From an uncultured Psychroserpens sp. (lineage in GTDB: Bacteria; Bacteroidota; Bacteroidia; Flavobacteriales; Flavobacteriaceae): a stretch of 64,000 nt of DNA. Shown piece after piece: positions 44,900 to 53,803 of this stretch (positions are counted from its first letter, which is position 1; each line of letters starts with the position of its first letter). Position numbers and translations under genes: made by a program. The notes beneath the pieces were generated by a model that saw nothing but the letters and a program-made list of their open reading frames with translations, made no database searches and was not told where the DNA came from. The stretch spans positions 124,001 through 188,000 of the forward strand of contig CANKZZ010000005.1 of NCBI GenBank assembly GCA_947488655.1. The letters are read 5' to 3'.

Positions 44900-45331
44900 C
44901 TATTTATTTTTAATCGAATCTTTATTTATTTCAACTCTATAACTGATGTTAACTTTGCGTCTGCCCCATTTTCTAGCAGCTTTAACATCAGTTCCCATGT
45001 ATAAATCAATTTTATTTCTAAAACGTCTATTCATTTTATCTTTTACTAAATAGGTACCTTCTAACCCATCTACTTTTACCAAAGTGTTATGCTCTAAACC
45101 CTTTTTTAGTAAATCTCTGGACACTGCAATATATTTAAGACCTGGTTTTAAACTATCGCCAAATGCAGTTATATGCGGATTTGAATTGGTTTGATACGCC
45201 AAAGAGTTGTATGCTGTTGCTGTAACTTCTATCGTTTTCCATTCATAAGGATTTAACTCCTCTTTTTTGCAACCAAGCAAAGCCAAGAATGCCAACACTA
45301 TAACTATCTGAAATGCTTGCGAGAAATTCAT
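44900..45331 (-). CDS. 3D-domain (MltA/RlpA-like barrel) lipoprotein
   Basis: 143 residues. A signal sequence with lipobox LALLGC places lipidated Cys near residue 21. The rest is a 3D domain: VTATAYNSLAYQT, AFGDSLKPGLKYIAVS, the GTYLVKDKMN strand and KIDLYMG supply the three conserved Asp residues of this double-psi beta-barrel. Such proteins bind or cut glycan strands of peptidoglycan (as in MltA and the YuiC/Rpf-like group). Here it is a small outer-membrane-anchored version without a second domain. It is transcribed divergently from the dipeptidase at 45383, which could also act in wall turnover. Confidence 0.85.
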   Translation of the reverse strand: MNFSQAFQIVIVLAFLALLGCKKEELNPYEWKTIEVTATAYNSLAYQTNSNPHITAFGDSLKPGLKYIAVSRDLLKKGLEHNTLVKVDGLEGTYLVKDKMNRRFRNKIDLYMGTDVKAARKWGRRKVNISYRVEINKDSIKNK

Positions 45332-45382
45332 TTTTAAATATAAGATTTTGTAACTTCACAATCAAAATGAAATTTAAAATTT

Positions 45383-46696
45383 ATGAAAACCTTCTCAATC
45401 GCTTTATGCTTTTTACTCCTAGTAACATCTTGTAAATTTGATAATAAACCACATGATATGAATTCTGATAAGGCTAATACTATTGCGCTCGTAGAACGTG
45501 CAAAAGCCATTCATGAAAGAGTAATTACGCTAGACACACACTGCGACATAAATGTGAAAAATTTTACAGACTCTATAAACTATACTCAAAATTTAGAGTC
45601 TCAGGTTAATTTACCAAAAATGAATGCAGGTGGACTGGATGTAGCTTGGTTTATTGTTTATACTGGACAAGACTCTCTTAATGATGAAGGTTTTAAAAAG
45701 GCTTACGATAATGCTATGTCTAAGTTTAATGCCATTAACAAATTGGTAAAAGACATTGCTCCAGACCAAATTGAGTTAGCTGTCACATCTGATGATGTAA
45801 GGCGAATTTCCGCAGAAGGAAAAAAAGTAGCCATGATAGGCATAGAAAATGGGTATCCTGTTGGGACAGATATTTCTAATGTCGAAAAATTTTACAATTT
45901 GGGAGCACGTTATATGTCATTATCTCATAACGGTCATAGTCAATTATGTGATAGTAATACAGGAGAAGAAAACGATGATTGGTTGCACGATGGATTAAGC
46001 GATTTAGGTAAAGACGTTATTAAAGAAATGAACCGTTTAGGGATGATGATAGATGTGTCACATCCTTCAAAAGAATCTATGAAACAAATGATCGAATTAA
46101 GTGAAGCTCCAATTATAGCGTCACATTCTTCGGCTAGAGCCTTGTGTGATCATAGTAGAAATTTAGATGATGAACAATTAGAATGGATGAAAAAAAATGG
46201 AGGTGTTATACAAACTGTGGCTTTTCAAACCTATACTAATACCGAAAAAAATGACATTAGAAATAAAGCAATCAGAGAGATTAGAGAAGAAATAGCAGCA
46301 TCTCTAGATACTAAATGGTATGATTGGAGTGAACTGAAAACCTTATCTAAAGAAGAAAAAGATGCGTTTTATGAAATAAGAGCAAAGATTATAAAACTAG
46401 CAGATGAAAAAGCAGTACAAATTGAGGACTTTCCATCTAAGGTAAATGTTGCAGATTTTGTAGATCATATAGATTATATGGTCGAAAAAATTGGACTCAA
46501 ACATGTAGGTATTAGTAGCGATTTTGATGGTGGTGGCGGAGTTGATGGCTGGAGTGATGCTTCAGAAACCTTTAATGTCACTTTAGAGTTGGTGAAACGA
46601 GGATACACCGAAAAAGAAATCGAACAATTATGGAGTGGTAATTTATTGAGAGTTTTGGATGAAGTTCAGGCTGTAGCTAAGAAAATGCAATCTTAA
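45383..46696 (+). CDS. Membrane dipeptidase, peptidase family M19, lipoprotein
   Basis: 437 residues with a lipoprotein signal (LLLVTSC, Cys near 17). TLDTHCDINVK carries the HxD metal ligands. GIENGYP with the bridging Glu, MSLSHNGHSQLCD, and later VSHPS, IIASHSSARALCDHSRN and GISSDFDGGGG are the ordered motifs of renal-dipeptidase-like enzymes. It should cleave dipeptides in the periplasm, possibly including D-amino-acid peptides from peptidoglycan. The family uses two zinc ions bound by the residues listed. It stands in a single-gene unit, divergent from the 3D-domain lipoprotein. Confidence 0.93.
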   Translation: MKTFSIALCFLLLVTSCKFDNKPHDMNSDKANTIALVERAKAIHERVITLDTHCDINVKNFTDSINYTQNLESQVNLPKMNAGGLDVAWFIVYTGQDSLNDEGFKKAYDNAMSKFNAINKLVKDIAPDQIELAVTSDDVRRISAEGKKVAMIGIENGYPVGTDISNVEKFYNLGARYMSLSHNGHSQLCDSNTGEENDDWLHDGLSDLGKDVIKEMNRLGMMIDVSHPSKESMKQMIELSEAPIIASHSSARALCDHSRNLDDEQLEWMKKNGGVIQTVAFQTYTNTEKNDIRNKAIREIREEIAASLDTKWYDWSELKTLSKEEKDAFYEIRAKIIKLADEKAVQIEDFPSKVNVADFVDHIDYMVEKIGLKHVGISSDFDGGGGVDGWSDASETFNVTLELVKRGYTEKEIEQLWSGNLLRVLDEVQAVAKKMQS

Positions 46697-46735
46697 CGTA
46701 ATATACAATGAGTTGAATGGACTAAAACTAGCACG

Positions 46736-47047
46736 TTAAAAATCATAAATATCTGTGACGTTTGCTATAACAACACCAATTAGGATTAAAGTAAAAATAG
46801 ACGCAACACATAATCCAATTATTTTTTTTACTGAAATTGGCTCCCTTAACCCTTTTATACTATAAATAAAACCAGCTATTACTGCCACAAAAATTATAGA
46901 TAACATAAAACTGCTTGCGTAAGTGTAGATGTCTTCGGAAATATTATTATTTGCAGCAAGAAACTGAAACAGCACAAATATTAAAACACTCACAATAGTG
47001 ATTATTGCGAATTGGAAGGATTTGTTTGAGTTTTTATTTGGGTTCAT
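46736..47047 (-). CDS. Small integral membrane protein, unknown
   Basis: 103 residues with three hydrophobic helices (about 12-31, 44-63 and 76-96) and a polar Asn/Ser/Lys-rich N terminus. The loop after helix 2 is YSIKGLREPISVKKIIG, positively charged and so probably cytoplasmic. No family is recognised. It lies 41 nt downstream of the next membrane protein on the same strand and may be co-transcribed. Confidence 0.6.
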   Translation of the reverse strand: MNPNKNSNKSFQFAIITIVSVLIFVLFQFLAANNNISEDIYTYASSFMLSIIFVAVIAGFIYSIKGLREPISVKKIIGLCVASIFTLILIGVVIANVTDIYDF

Positions 47048-47088
47048 TTTATTAATTTACGGTTTTGACTTTAGTTATTCTATTGATT

Positions 47089-47406
47089 TTAAAAACCAAA
47101 TCTATAATTATAAACATATCTCGAATTTTTTATAAAAATCAAAGCAATAGGAACATCAGCCAAAACAAGTAATATAACCTTACCAAATATCACTCTTTTA
47201 CTTTTTCTCAAAACCCATAGAAATACCAATTGTATTAGCGTCATTCCATTTGCAAGAATTGCAAATAAGGCAAATAAAAACCCAAAAGCAGCTATACTTT
47301 CAACGTTCAAAATTAAGAATACTAAGAAAATTAGACTCCCAATAATGAAGGAAGCATATGCAATTTTTTTTGAATAATTAATTATGTCTGTTTCGTACTC
47401 AGTCAT
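47089..47406 (-). CDS. Small integral membrane protein, unknown
   Basis: 105 residues with three hydrophobic segments (about 15-35, 37-65 and 74-93) and basic loops (LRKSKRVIFGK). The N terminus MTEYETDIINYSKK is polar. The gene starts 26 nt after the stop of the E1 gene on the same strand and precedes a similar small membrane protein. It looks like an accessory pair of unknown function. Confidence 0.6.
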   Translation of the reverse strand: MTEYETDIINYSKKIAYASFIIGSLIFLVFLILNVESIAAFGFLFALFAILANGMTLIQLVFLWVLRKSKRVIFGKVILLVLADVPIALIFIKNSRYVYNYRFGF

Positions 47407-47432
47407 TCAACTTATTAAAGTTAAATTGATAG

Positions 47433-49433
47433 TTAATAAGCTAGTAAGGCAATCAATGCCTCTTCAAATCTTCCCTTTGCCATGTATTGTTCTTCCAACT
47501 GTCCAATAAAAGGAATAGGTGTTTCCATACTCGCTACACGTCTTACAGGTGCGTCTAATTGCTCAAAGCAGTTTTCCATAATTAGTGAAGAAATATCACT
47601 GGCAATACCTCCAAAAAGTGAATCTTCTTGTAATACAACTGCTCTACCAGTTTTTTTAACAGATGTATATATAGCATCAGTATCTAAAGGCTGTAAACTT
47701 CTTAAATCTATAAGGTCTGCATTAATATCTGGATTGTTTTCTAATGTCTCTAAAGCCCAATGTACTCCTGCACCATAAGTAATTATAGTAACGTCTTTAC
47801 CTTCGCTAAGTAAAGCTGCTTTTCCTAAAGGAATAGTGTAATAATTAATTGGCACCTCTTGTCTAATACTTCTGTACAAAGCCTTATGTTCAAAATATAG
47901 CACAGGATTTGGATCTTCTATTGCTGTGGCTAATAAACCTTTTGCATCATAAGGAAATGCAGGGTAAACTACTTTTAAACCTGGTGTTTTTGTAAACCAA
48001 GCCTCATTTGTTTGAGAATGAAATGGACCTGCAGCTACTCCTCCTCCACAAGGCATTCTTATCACTACATCTGCTTGTTGGTTCCATCGATAATGCGATT
48101 TTGCTAAATAATTTACTATAGGATTAAAGCCCGAAGTTGCAAAATCTGCAAATTGCATTTCCATTACAGCTTTCATACCAGCTATTGACAATCCCATTGC
48201 GGTTTCTACAATAGCAGATTCGCAAATTGGTGTATTTCTAACACGTTCTTTTCCAAACGCATTTACAAAACCTTCGGTGATTTTAAAAACACCTCCATAC
48301 TCTGCAATATCTTGTCCCATAATGACCAAATCATTATGTTTTTCCATAGACTGTTTTAAACCTTGAGAAATAGCATCAATAAGTCTTAAACTTTCAGTCT
48401 TTGGGCTTGGAGTTGACTCCTTAAATTCAAAATCTTTGTAGATATCGTTTAATTCGGTTTCTATATTAGGTACTATAGCTTCTTCATCATAAGCTAATTG
48501 CAAATGTTCGTTAATCTCATCAAGAATGGTCTCCCTAAGATTTATATCATCCTTCTCTGTCAATAACCTTTGCTCCATTAAATAAGCTCTAAAATTATCA
48601 ACTGGATCTTTTTTAGCCCAATCCTTCATCAATTTCTCAGGTACATATTTTGTACCACTAGCCTCTTCATGACCACGCATCCTAAAGGTTTTAAACTCAA
48701 TTAAAATTGGTCTTGGACGCTTACGAATACTTTCGGCTAATTTTTGAATCTTTACATAAACCTCAAGTATATTATTTCCGTCGAGTACAAAAGACTCCAT
48801 CCCATAACCCTTACCTCTATCTGCTAAGTCCTTACAGTTATACTGCTCGCTAGTAGGTGTTGACAATCCGTAACCATTATTTTCTATACAAAACAAAACT
48901 GGCAGTTGCCAAACAGAAGCAACATTTAATGCCTCATGAAAATCACCTTCGCTTGTACCTCCTTCTCCTGTAAAAACTGCAGTAACTGCTTTCTTGTTCT
49001 TTAACAAGCTAGCTAATGCAATCCCATCTGCAACACCCAATTGTGGTCCTAAATGTGAAATCATCCCAACAAGATTAAATTCTTGCGTACCAAAATGGAA
49101 AGATCGATCTCTACCTTTAGTAAACCCATTTGCCTTACCTTGCCATTGACTAAATAGACGATGTAATGGGATTTTGCGTGTTGTAAAAACACCCAAATTT
49201 CTGTGCATAGGTAAGATATATTCATCATTATCTAAAGCCATTGTAACACCAACCGAAATCGCTTCTTGGCCAATTCCAGAAAACCATTTAGAAATTTTTC
49301 CCTGACGCAGTAGAATGAGCATTTTCTCTTCTATCATGCGAGGTTTTAGCATGTTTTTATAAAGTTCTAGAAGCGTATTATCTTGTAAATTTTTCTTATC
49401 GTAGGCGATTAGACTCTTGGTTGAGGTTAGCAT
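47433..49433 (-). CDS. Fused alpha/beta E1 component of a 2-oxoacid dehydrogenase complex
   Basis: 666 residues. The first half is an E1-alpha: IGQEAISVGVTMAL, then the TPP/Mg motif FTGEGGTSEGDFHEALN...NNGYG. Further on comes the phosphorylation-loop-like region FRMRGHEEASGT. The second half, from about residue 345, is an E1-beta: LRLIDAISQGLKQSM, MGQDIAEYGGVFKITEGF, MQFADFATSGFNPIVN and LEQLDAPVRRV-like FEQLDAPVRRVASMETP. This single-chain arrangement is common in Flavobacteriia and is usually called the branched-chain/2-oxoisovalerate type. E2 and E3 are not in the window. Confidence 0.93.
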   Translation of the reverse strand: MLTSTKSLIAYDKKNLQDNTLLELYKNMLKPRMIEEKMLILLRQGKISKWFSGIGQEAISVGVTMALDNDEYILPMHRNLGVFTTRKIPLHRLFSQWQGKANGFTKGRDRSFHFGTQEFNLVGMISHLGPQLGVADGIALASLLKNKKAVTAVFTGEGGTSEGDFHEALNVASVWQLPVLFCIENNGYGLSTPTSEQYNCKDLADRGKGYGMESFVLDGNNILEVYVKIQKLAESIRKRPRPILIEFKTFRMRGHEEASGTKYVPEKLMKDWAKKDPVDNFRAYLMEQRLLTEKDDINLRETILDEINEHLQLAYDEEAIVPNIETELNDIYKDFEFKESTPSPKTESLRLIDAISQGLKQSMEKHNDLVIMGQDIAEYGGVFKITEGFVNAFGKERVRNTPICESAIVETAMGLSIAGMKAVMEMQFADFATSGFNPIVNYLAKSHYRWNQQADVVIRMPCGGGVAAGPFHSQTNEAWFTKTPGLKVVYPAFPYDAKGLLATAIEDPNPVLYFEHKALYRSIRQEVPINYYTIPLGKAALLSEGKDVTIITYGAGVHWALETLENNPDINADLIDLRSLQPLDTDAIYTSVKKTGRAVVLQEDSLFGGIASDISSLIMENCFEQLDAPVRRVASMETPIPFIGQLEEQYMAKGRFEEALIALLAY

Positions 49434-49477
49434 TATTAGAATTATTACGTTTGTAAATCAAATGTAAATAAAAATTG

Positions 49478-49507
49478 AGTGTTATAGAGCCTAACACTGT
49501 TTTTTTT
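49478..49507 (+). terminator. Hairpin with T8 tail on the plus strand
   Basis: AGTGTTA (49478-49484), loop TAGAGCC, TAACACT (49492-49498), G, then T8. No plus-strand gene ends just before it. It would block read-through into the oxygenase gene. On the minus strand the same hairpin is followed by CAATTTTTATTT in the E1 leader. Confidence 0.6.
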
Positions 49508-49523
49508 AAGTCTATGTGAAATC

Positions 49524-49554
49524 TGTGATTTTAGGACAATTTTCGTTATTTTTG
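49524..49554 (+). promoter_or_regulatory. Promoter for the 2OG-Fe(II) oxygenase gene
   Basis: TGTG (49524-49527; one mismatch to TTTG), a 19-nt spacer and TATTTTTG (49547-49554). The ATG is 33 nt downstream. The upstream terminator hairpin supports a fresh start here. Confidence 0.5.
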
Positions 49555-49586
49555 TTATCTTGACGTATAATTAAATCAATTTTAGA

Positions 49587-50534
49587 ATGAATAGAATACC
49601 AAGCGTAAACCTTCAGGATTTTCTTTCTGGAGATGCAAATAGAAAGCAAAAATTTATTGATGAAATAGGCAAAGCATACGAAGAAATTGGTTTTGTTGCT
49701 TTAAAAGGTCATTTTTTAGATGATAAACTTGTAGACAATTTATATAGTGAAGTAAAGAATTTTTTCGATTTACCCGTAGAAACCAAGCGTAGTTATGAAA
49801 TTGAGGGTATTGGAGGTCAACGTGGTTATATTTCCTTCGGAAAAGAAAGCGCTAAAGGTAAAAAAGAAGGCGATTTAAAAGAATTTTGGCATTTTGGACA
49901 ATATGTAGAAGACGATCCAGAACGTGCTAAAGAATATCCTGAAAACGTTACAGTTAAAGAACTTGATAATTTCAATAAAATTGGTAAAGAAACATACCAA
50001 ATGCTAGAAAAAACAGCTAAGTACGTATTACGTGCCCTTGCATTGTATCTAGATTTGGACGAAAATTATTTTGATAATTACATACATAATGGTAACTCTA
50101 TTTTAAGACCTATTCATTATCCACCAATTCTTGAAGAGCCAGAAAATGCTGTTCGTGCAGCAGCTCATGGTGATATCAATTTAATCACCTTATTAATGGG
50201 TGCGCAAGGACGTGGACTTCAAGTACAAAATCATAAAGGCGAATGGATTGACGCTATGGCAGAGCCAGACGAGCTTATGATTAATGTTGGCGATATGTTA
50301 TCAAGACACACGAATAATAAACTAAAATCTACAATACATAGAGTTGTTAATCCACCAAGAGAATTATGGGGAACGTCTCGTTACTCTATTCCGTTTTTTA
50401 TGCACCCAATTAGCGAAATGAAATTAGACGTGCTTGAGAGTTGTATAGATGAAAACAATCCTAAGCAATATGAGGATATAACAGCTGGTGAGTTCTTAAA
50501 TGAACGTTTAATTGAACTTGGACTAAAAAAGTAG
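49587..50534 (+). CDS. Isopenicillin-N-synthase-like 2-oxoglutarate/Fe(II) oxygenase
   Basis: 315 residues. The N-terminal DIOX_N part begins IPSVNLQDF and contains GFVALKGH. The catalytic jelly roll has the HxD...H triad: His194 and Asp196 in AAHGDINLITLL, and His251 in STIHRVVNPP. The co-substrate-binding RxS is Arg265/Ser267 in RYSIPFF. These are complete for an iron oxygenase of the IPNS/flavone-synthase superfamily. Bacterial members with this layout are widespread and their substrates are mostly unknown. Nothing links it to the synthetases 27 kb away. It is a single-gene unit. Confidence 0.9.
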   Translation: MNRIPSVNLQDFLSGDANRKQKFIDEIGKAYEEIGFVALKGHFLDDKLVDNLYSEVKNFFDLPVETKRSYEIEGIGGQRGYISFGKESAKGKKEGDLKEFWHFGQYVEDDPERAKEYPENVTVKELDNFNKIGKETYQMLEKTAKYVLRALALYLDLDENYFDNYIHNGNSILRPIHYPPILEEPENAVRAAAHGDINLITLLMGAQGRGLQVQNHKGEWIDAMAEPDELMINVGDMLSRHTNNKLKSTIHRVVNPPRELWGTSRYSIPFFMHPISEMKLDVLESCIDENNPKQYEDITAGEFLNERLIELGLKK

Positions 50535-50545
50535 TTAGCAGTTGG

Positions 50546-50610
50546 CAGTATTCAGTTTGGCTTTACTCAAACGCATTACTGATAAACTGAAGACTTAGAA
50601 CTGAAGACTT
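50546..50610. repeat. Intergenic repeat with inverted and direct copies
   Basis: CAGTATTCAGTTT (50546-50558) is inverted as AAACTGAAGACTT (50584-50596, one mismatch). AACTGAAGACTT is then repeated directly at 50599-50610. The whole 65-nt unit fills the gap between the oxygenase and SUI1 genes and looks like a dispersed flavobacterial intergenic repeat. Confidence 0.5.
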
Positions 50611-50616
50611 TAAATA

Positions 50617-50949
50617 ATGGATTTACAAGATCAATTAAAAAATCTTTTCCCAGATCATGTGGAGAAAGAAGTTTCCGAAGAAAAAGAAACTAAAGAGAAG
50701 AACATTTGGTTACAAGATGACCCAATAATTTGTAAGTACGAAAAGCGTAAAGGTAAACCTATTACTATCTTAGAAGGCTATACTGGTGCAACCGACGATT
50801 TTAAAAAATTGGCTAAAGAACTTAAACAAAAACTTAGTGTTGGTGGTAGTTTTAAAGACGATAAAATCATCATACAAGGAGATTATAGGGACAAAATAAT
50901 GCAAATTTTAAAAGATAAAGGGTTTAATGTAAAACGTGTTGGTGGATGA
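50617..50949 (+). CDS. SUI1/eIF1-like translation factor (YciH family)
   Basis: 110 residues. A charged N terminus (KEVSEEKETKEKNI) is followed by the SUI1 domain: KRKGKPITILEGYTG near 44-58, LAKELKQKLSVGGSFKDDK near 66-84, IIQGDYRDKIMQILKDKGF near 85-103. These match the bacterial YciH/eIF1-like fold that sits on the small ribosomal subunit and affects start-codon choice. The stop overlaps the next ATG by 4 nt, so it heads a tight operon with the DUF1835 gene. Confidence 0.88.
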   Translation: MDLQDQLKNLFPDHVEKEVSEEKETKEKNIWLQDDPIICKYEKRKGKPITILEGYTGATDDFKKLAKELKQKLSVGGSFKDDKIIIQGDYRDKIMQILKDKGFNVKRVGG

Positions 50950-51893
50950 GTAAAACAACTTTGCATATCACCAACGGAAACGCCCTAACAGATTACCTCC
51001 TACAACTTGATATAGTTACAAACGAAAATGTGATTTCGTGGCAAGAAACACTTTGCGTGGGACCAACCGTAGAAGAGGTAGCATCTGAAGCTTTTATAAA
51101 CACTAGAAAATCTTTTTTTAAGTCATTTTATGACATAAGATTAAGTAAAAAAGAAATCACTAGCGAACTCAAAAAGTTAGATAATATCTCAAACTTTACA
51201 GAGATAGTTTTATGGTTTGAATATGATTTATTTTGTCATATTAATATGGTTGCTGTTATAAGCCTGCTAGAACAAAAGAAAATATTCTTACCTATTTATC
51301 TTGTGTGTAGTGGTCGTGTTGAAGGAGAAAAAGGCTTAAAGGCCCTAGGAGAATTAAAACCAAAACAGTTACAAGCACATTACGATGATAGAGTAAAACT
51401 CAATGTTGATGATATTTCATTGGCAAAAAATGTTTGGAAAATTTACTGCGGAAATGATCATAACTTACTAAAACCGTTAATTATAAGATCTTCATCATTT
51501 AAGTATATGAGTAATTGTTTAAAGGCTCATATAAAACGTTTTCCTGATATGCGTAGTGGTATTAGCACTTTAGAATATAATATACTAAATCTTGTAAAAG
51601 AGAATACAATAACATCTCGACGTCATTTAGTTGGCTATACACTTCATTATCAAGGCTATTACGGTTATGGAGATTTACAACTAGAGCGTGTTATAAATTT
51701 ATTGTCTATGTTTTTTACAGAAACCGAAGAGTCTTTGACCTTAAATAGAAAAGGGCATTTAGCGTTAGAACATCAACATAACTACCAAACAGAGATGAAT
51801 AATACAATCTATTTTGGAGGTGTACGTGCTATAGATTATATATTCGATAAAAAACAAAATAAACTCATTAAAACAATCATAAATGCCAATTAA
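50946..51893 (+). CDS. DUF1835 domain protein
   Basis: 315 residues. The N-terminal segment (TLHITNGNALTDYLLQL, then WQETLCVGPT) and the EIVLWFEYDLFCHINM motif near residue 81 match my memory of DUF1835 proteins. The C-terminal half is helical and begins after LGELKPKQLQAHYDD. The biochemical role of this family is not known to me. It overlaps the upstream SUI1-like gene by 4 nt and the downstream nucleoside phosphorylase by 11 nt, so all three are translationally coupled. A link to nucleotide or RNA metabolism is only an inference from neighbours. Confidence 0.75.
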   Translation: MSKTTLHITNGNALTDYLLQLDIVTNENVISWQETLCVGPTVEEVASEAFINTRKSFFKSFYDIRLSKKEITSELKKLDNISNFTEIVLWFEYDLFCHINMVAVISLLEQKKIFLPIYLVCSGRVEGEKGLKALGELKPKQLQAHYDDRVKLNVDDISLAKNVWKIYCGNDHNLLKPLIIRSSSFKYMSNCLKAHIKRFPDMRSGISTLEYNILNLVKENTITSRRHLVGYTLHYQGYYGYGDLQLERVINLLSMFFTETEESLTLNRKGHLALEHQHNYQTEMNNTIYFGGVRAIDYIFDKKQNKLIKTIINAN

Positions 51894-52758
51894 AGCATCT
51901 GAATTAATATTAAATCCAGACGGTAGTGTTTATCACTTAAATTTACGTCCAGAGCATATAGCATCCACCATAATAACTGTTGGTGATCCTGATCGTGTAC
52001 CTAGTGTTACTAAACATTTTGATAGCATAGAGTTTACGACACATAAAAGAGAATTTCATACGCAAACAGGCATCTACAAAGGAAAAAAGATTACGGTAAT
52101 TTCTACAGGAATTGGCACAGATAACATTGATATTGTTTTTAATGAGTTAGATGCTTTAGTCAATATAGATTTAGAGAAAAGAGAAATTAAAACAAAATTA
52201 ACATCCCTTGATATTATTAGAATAGGAACTTCTGGTTCGATTCAAAAAGATATCCCTATCGATTCGTTTTTAATTAGCGAATATGCTGCAGGATTTGATA
52301 GTTTACTGCATTTTTATGACAGCGAACATGTGCAATATTTTGAAATTTCCGAAGCATTAAAAGCTCAAACTAATTGGTTTGACAAAAAATCTGATCCATA
52401 CGTTGTAAAATGCAGCGATAAATTATTAAAAAAACTATCTAGCAATAAAACTGTTACTGGTTTTACTGCTACTAATGTTGGTTTTTATGGTCCGCAAGGT
52501 CGAATTTTACGTTTACCAATACAGGATAACAACCTAAATGATAAACTGGCAAATTTTAGCTATGATGGTAAATCTATAACCAATTTGGAAATGGAAACTG
52601 CTGGAATTTATGGTATTTCTAATTTACTCGGTCATAACTCCTTATCTATGAATGCTATCATTGCAAATAGAGCAACAGGAGAGTTTAGCAATGATCCAAA
52701 AAATATAGTTGACAAACTCATTTTATATACTTTAGACGCTATTGTAGCCAAAGATTAA
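51883..52758 (+). CDS. Nucleoside phosphorylase (uridine/purine type)
   Basis: 291 residues. LRPEHIASTIITVGDPDRV near the N terminus, GIGTDNIDIV near 70-79 and RIGTSGSIQKD near 110-120 give the phosphate- and base-binding loops of the PNP/UDP family. NLEMETAGIYGISNL near 235 has the Met-Glu ribose-binding pair. Such enzymes split nucleosides with phosphate into base and ribose-1-phosphate. The exact base is unclear; the length exceeds E. coli Udp by about 40 residues because of an insertion around 130-180. It overlaps the DUF1835 gene by 11 nt. Confidence 0.88.
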   Translation: MPIKASELILNPDGSVYHLNLRPEHIASTIITVGDPDRVPSVTKHFDSIEFTTHKREFHTQTGIYKGKKITVISTGIGTDNIDIVFNELDALVNIDLEKREIKTKLTSLDIIRIGTSGSIQKDIPIDSFLISEYAAGFDSLLHFYDSEHVQYFEISEALKAQTNWFDKKSDPYVVKCSDKLLKKLSSNKTVTGFTATNVGFYGPQGRILRLPIQDNNLNDKLANFSYDGKSITNLEMETAGIYGISNLLGHNSLSMNAIIANRATGEFSNDPKNIVDKLILYTLDAIVAKD

Positions 52759-52775
52759 TTTTAAGACAAATAACA

Positions 52776-53633
52776 TTGAAACAAATAAATATAGGAGGCG
52801 TTCCTGAACATTTTAACCTCGCTTGGTATCTAACCTTAAAAAATGGTGAATACAAGGATGAAAATATAAATCTTCGCTGGAAAGATTATTTTGGAGGAAC
52901 AGGTGCAATGAACAAAGCGCTTAGAGAGGGAGAAATTGACATGGCTGTTATTCTTACCGAAGGCGTTATTAGAGATATTATAGATGGAAATCCAACCAAA
53001 ATAGTACAAACCTTTGTACAATCTCCATTAATTTGGGGAATTCATGTGGCAAATGATTCTCAATTTAAAACAGTAAATGATTTAAAAGGTACGAGAGCTG
53101 CTATTAGCCGATATGGTTCTGGTTCTCACTTAATGGCATATATTAATGCCGAAAATCATAATTGGGACACAGAAAAAGATTTAAATTTTGAAGTCATTAA
53201 AAATCTTGATGGAGCTGTAGAAGGTCTAACCAATGGAGATGCAGATTATTTTATGTGGGAGAAGTTTACCACTAAACCAATTGTAGATGATGGCGTTTTT
53301 AGAAGAATTAGCAACTGCCCTACACCTTGGCCTTGTTTTGTAATTGCGGTAAGAGAAGATTTTTTAGATACAAATCTAGAAGATGTAAAAACCATCTTAA
53401 ATATTATAAATAATACCACAAGTGAGTTTAAAGAAATCCCTAGTATAGATAAAACAATTGCAAACAGGTATGATCAAAAATTAGAAGATGTTCAAGAATG
53501 GTTGTCATTAACAGAGTGGTCTCAAGAGGTAATTGATGAAACCACAATAAATACGATACAAGAGAAACTATTAAGTCTAGATATTATACCTAAGAAAGTA
53601 GATTATAAAACCTTAGTAAAAAAAATATTATAG
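52776..53633 (+). CDS. Type 2 substrate-binding-domain protein without signal peptide (NMT1/ThiY-like)
   Basis: 285 residues with a TTG start (KQINIGGVPEHFNLAWY follows). Two alpha/beta lobes of the periplasmic-binding type 2 fold are suggested by MNKALREGEIDMAVILTEG, FVQSPLIWGIHVAND, LKGTRAAISRYGSGSH and DADYFMWEKFTTKP. This resembles NMT1/SsuA-like proteins that bind small organic substrates. No signal peptide or lipobox is seen, so it may be cytoplasmic or misassigned at the start. No ABC permease or ATPase lies beside it. It follows the phosphorylase by 17 nt and ends the operon. Confidence 0.75.
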   Translation: MKQINIGGVPEHFNLAWYLTLKNGEYKDENINLRWKDYFGGTGAMNKALREGEIDMAVILTEGVIRDIIDGNPTKIVQTFVQSPLIWGIHVANDSQFKTVNDLKGTRAAISRYGSGSHLMAYINAENHNWDTEKDLNFEVIKNLDGAVEGLTNGDADYFMWEKFTTKPIVDDGVFRRISNCPTPWPCFVIAVREDFLDTNLEDVKTILNIINNTTSEFKEIPSIDKTIANRYDQKLEDVQEWLSLTEWSQEVIDETTINTIQEKLLSLDIIPKKVDYKTLVKKIL

Positions 53634-53690
53634 TTAAGAGGTAGGAAAAAAATCTATTTAAATGTTATAATAATAGTGATTTATAGCTGT

Positions 53691-53715
53691 AAACAGTAGG
53701 TAAATTTACCTGTTT
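53691..53715 (+). terminator. Terminator built on a perfect 14-nt palindrome
   Basis: AAACAGT-AGGTAAATTTACCT-GTTTT: the central 14 nt are perfectly palindromic and the flanks extend pairing. It is followed by TTTTTATTTT and lies 57 nt after the substrate-binding gene. Confidence 0.7.
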
Positions 53716-53803
53716 TTATTTTATAACTTTCTATTTATCAAATTTTTAATTACATTAGCACTACCAAATCTAATAAACTAACTTAACTTAAATTATTTTT
53801 TAT

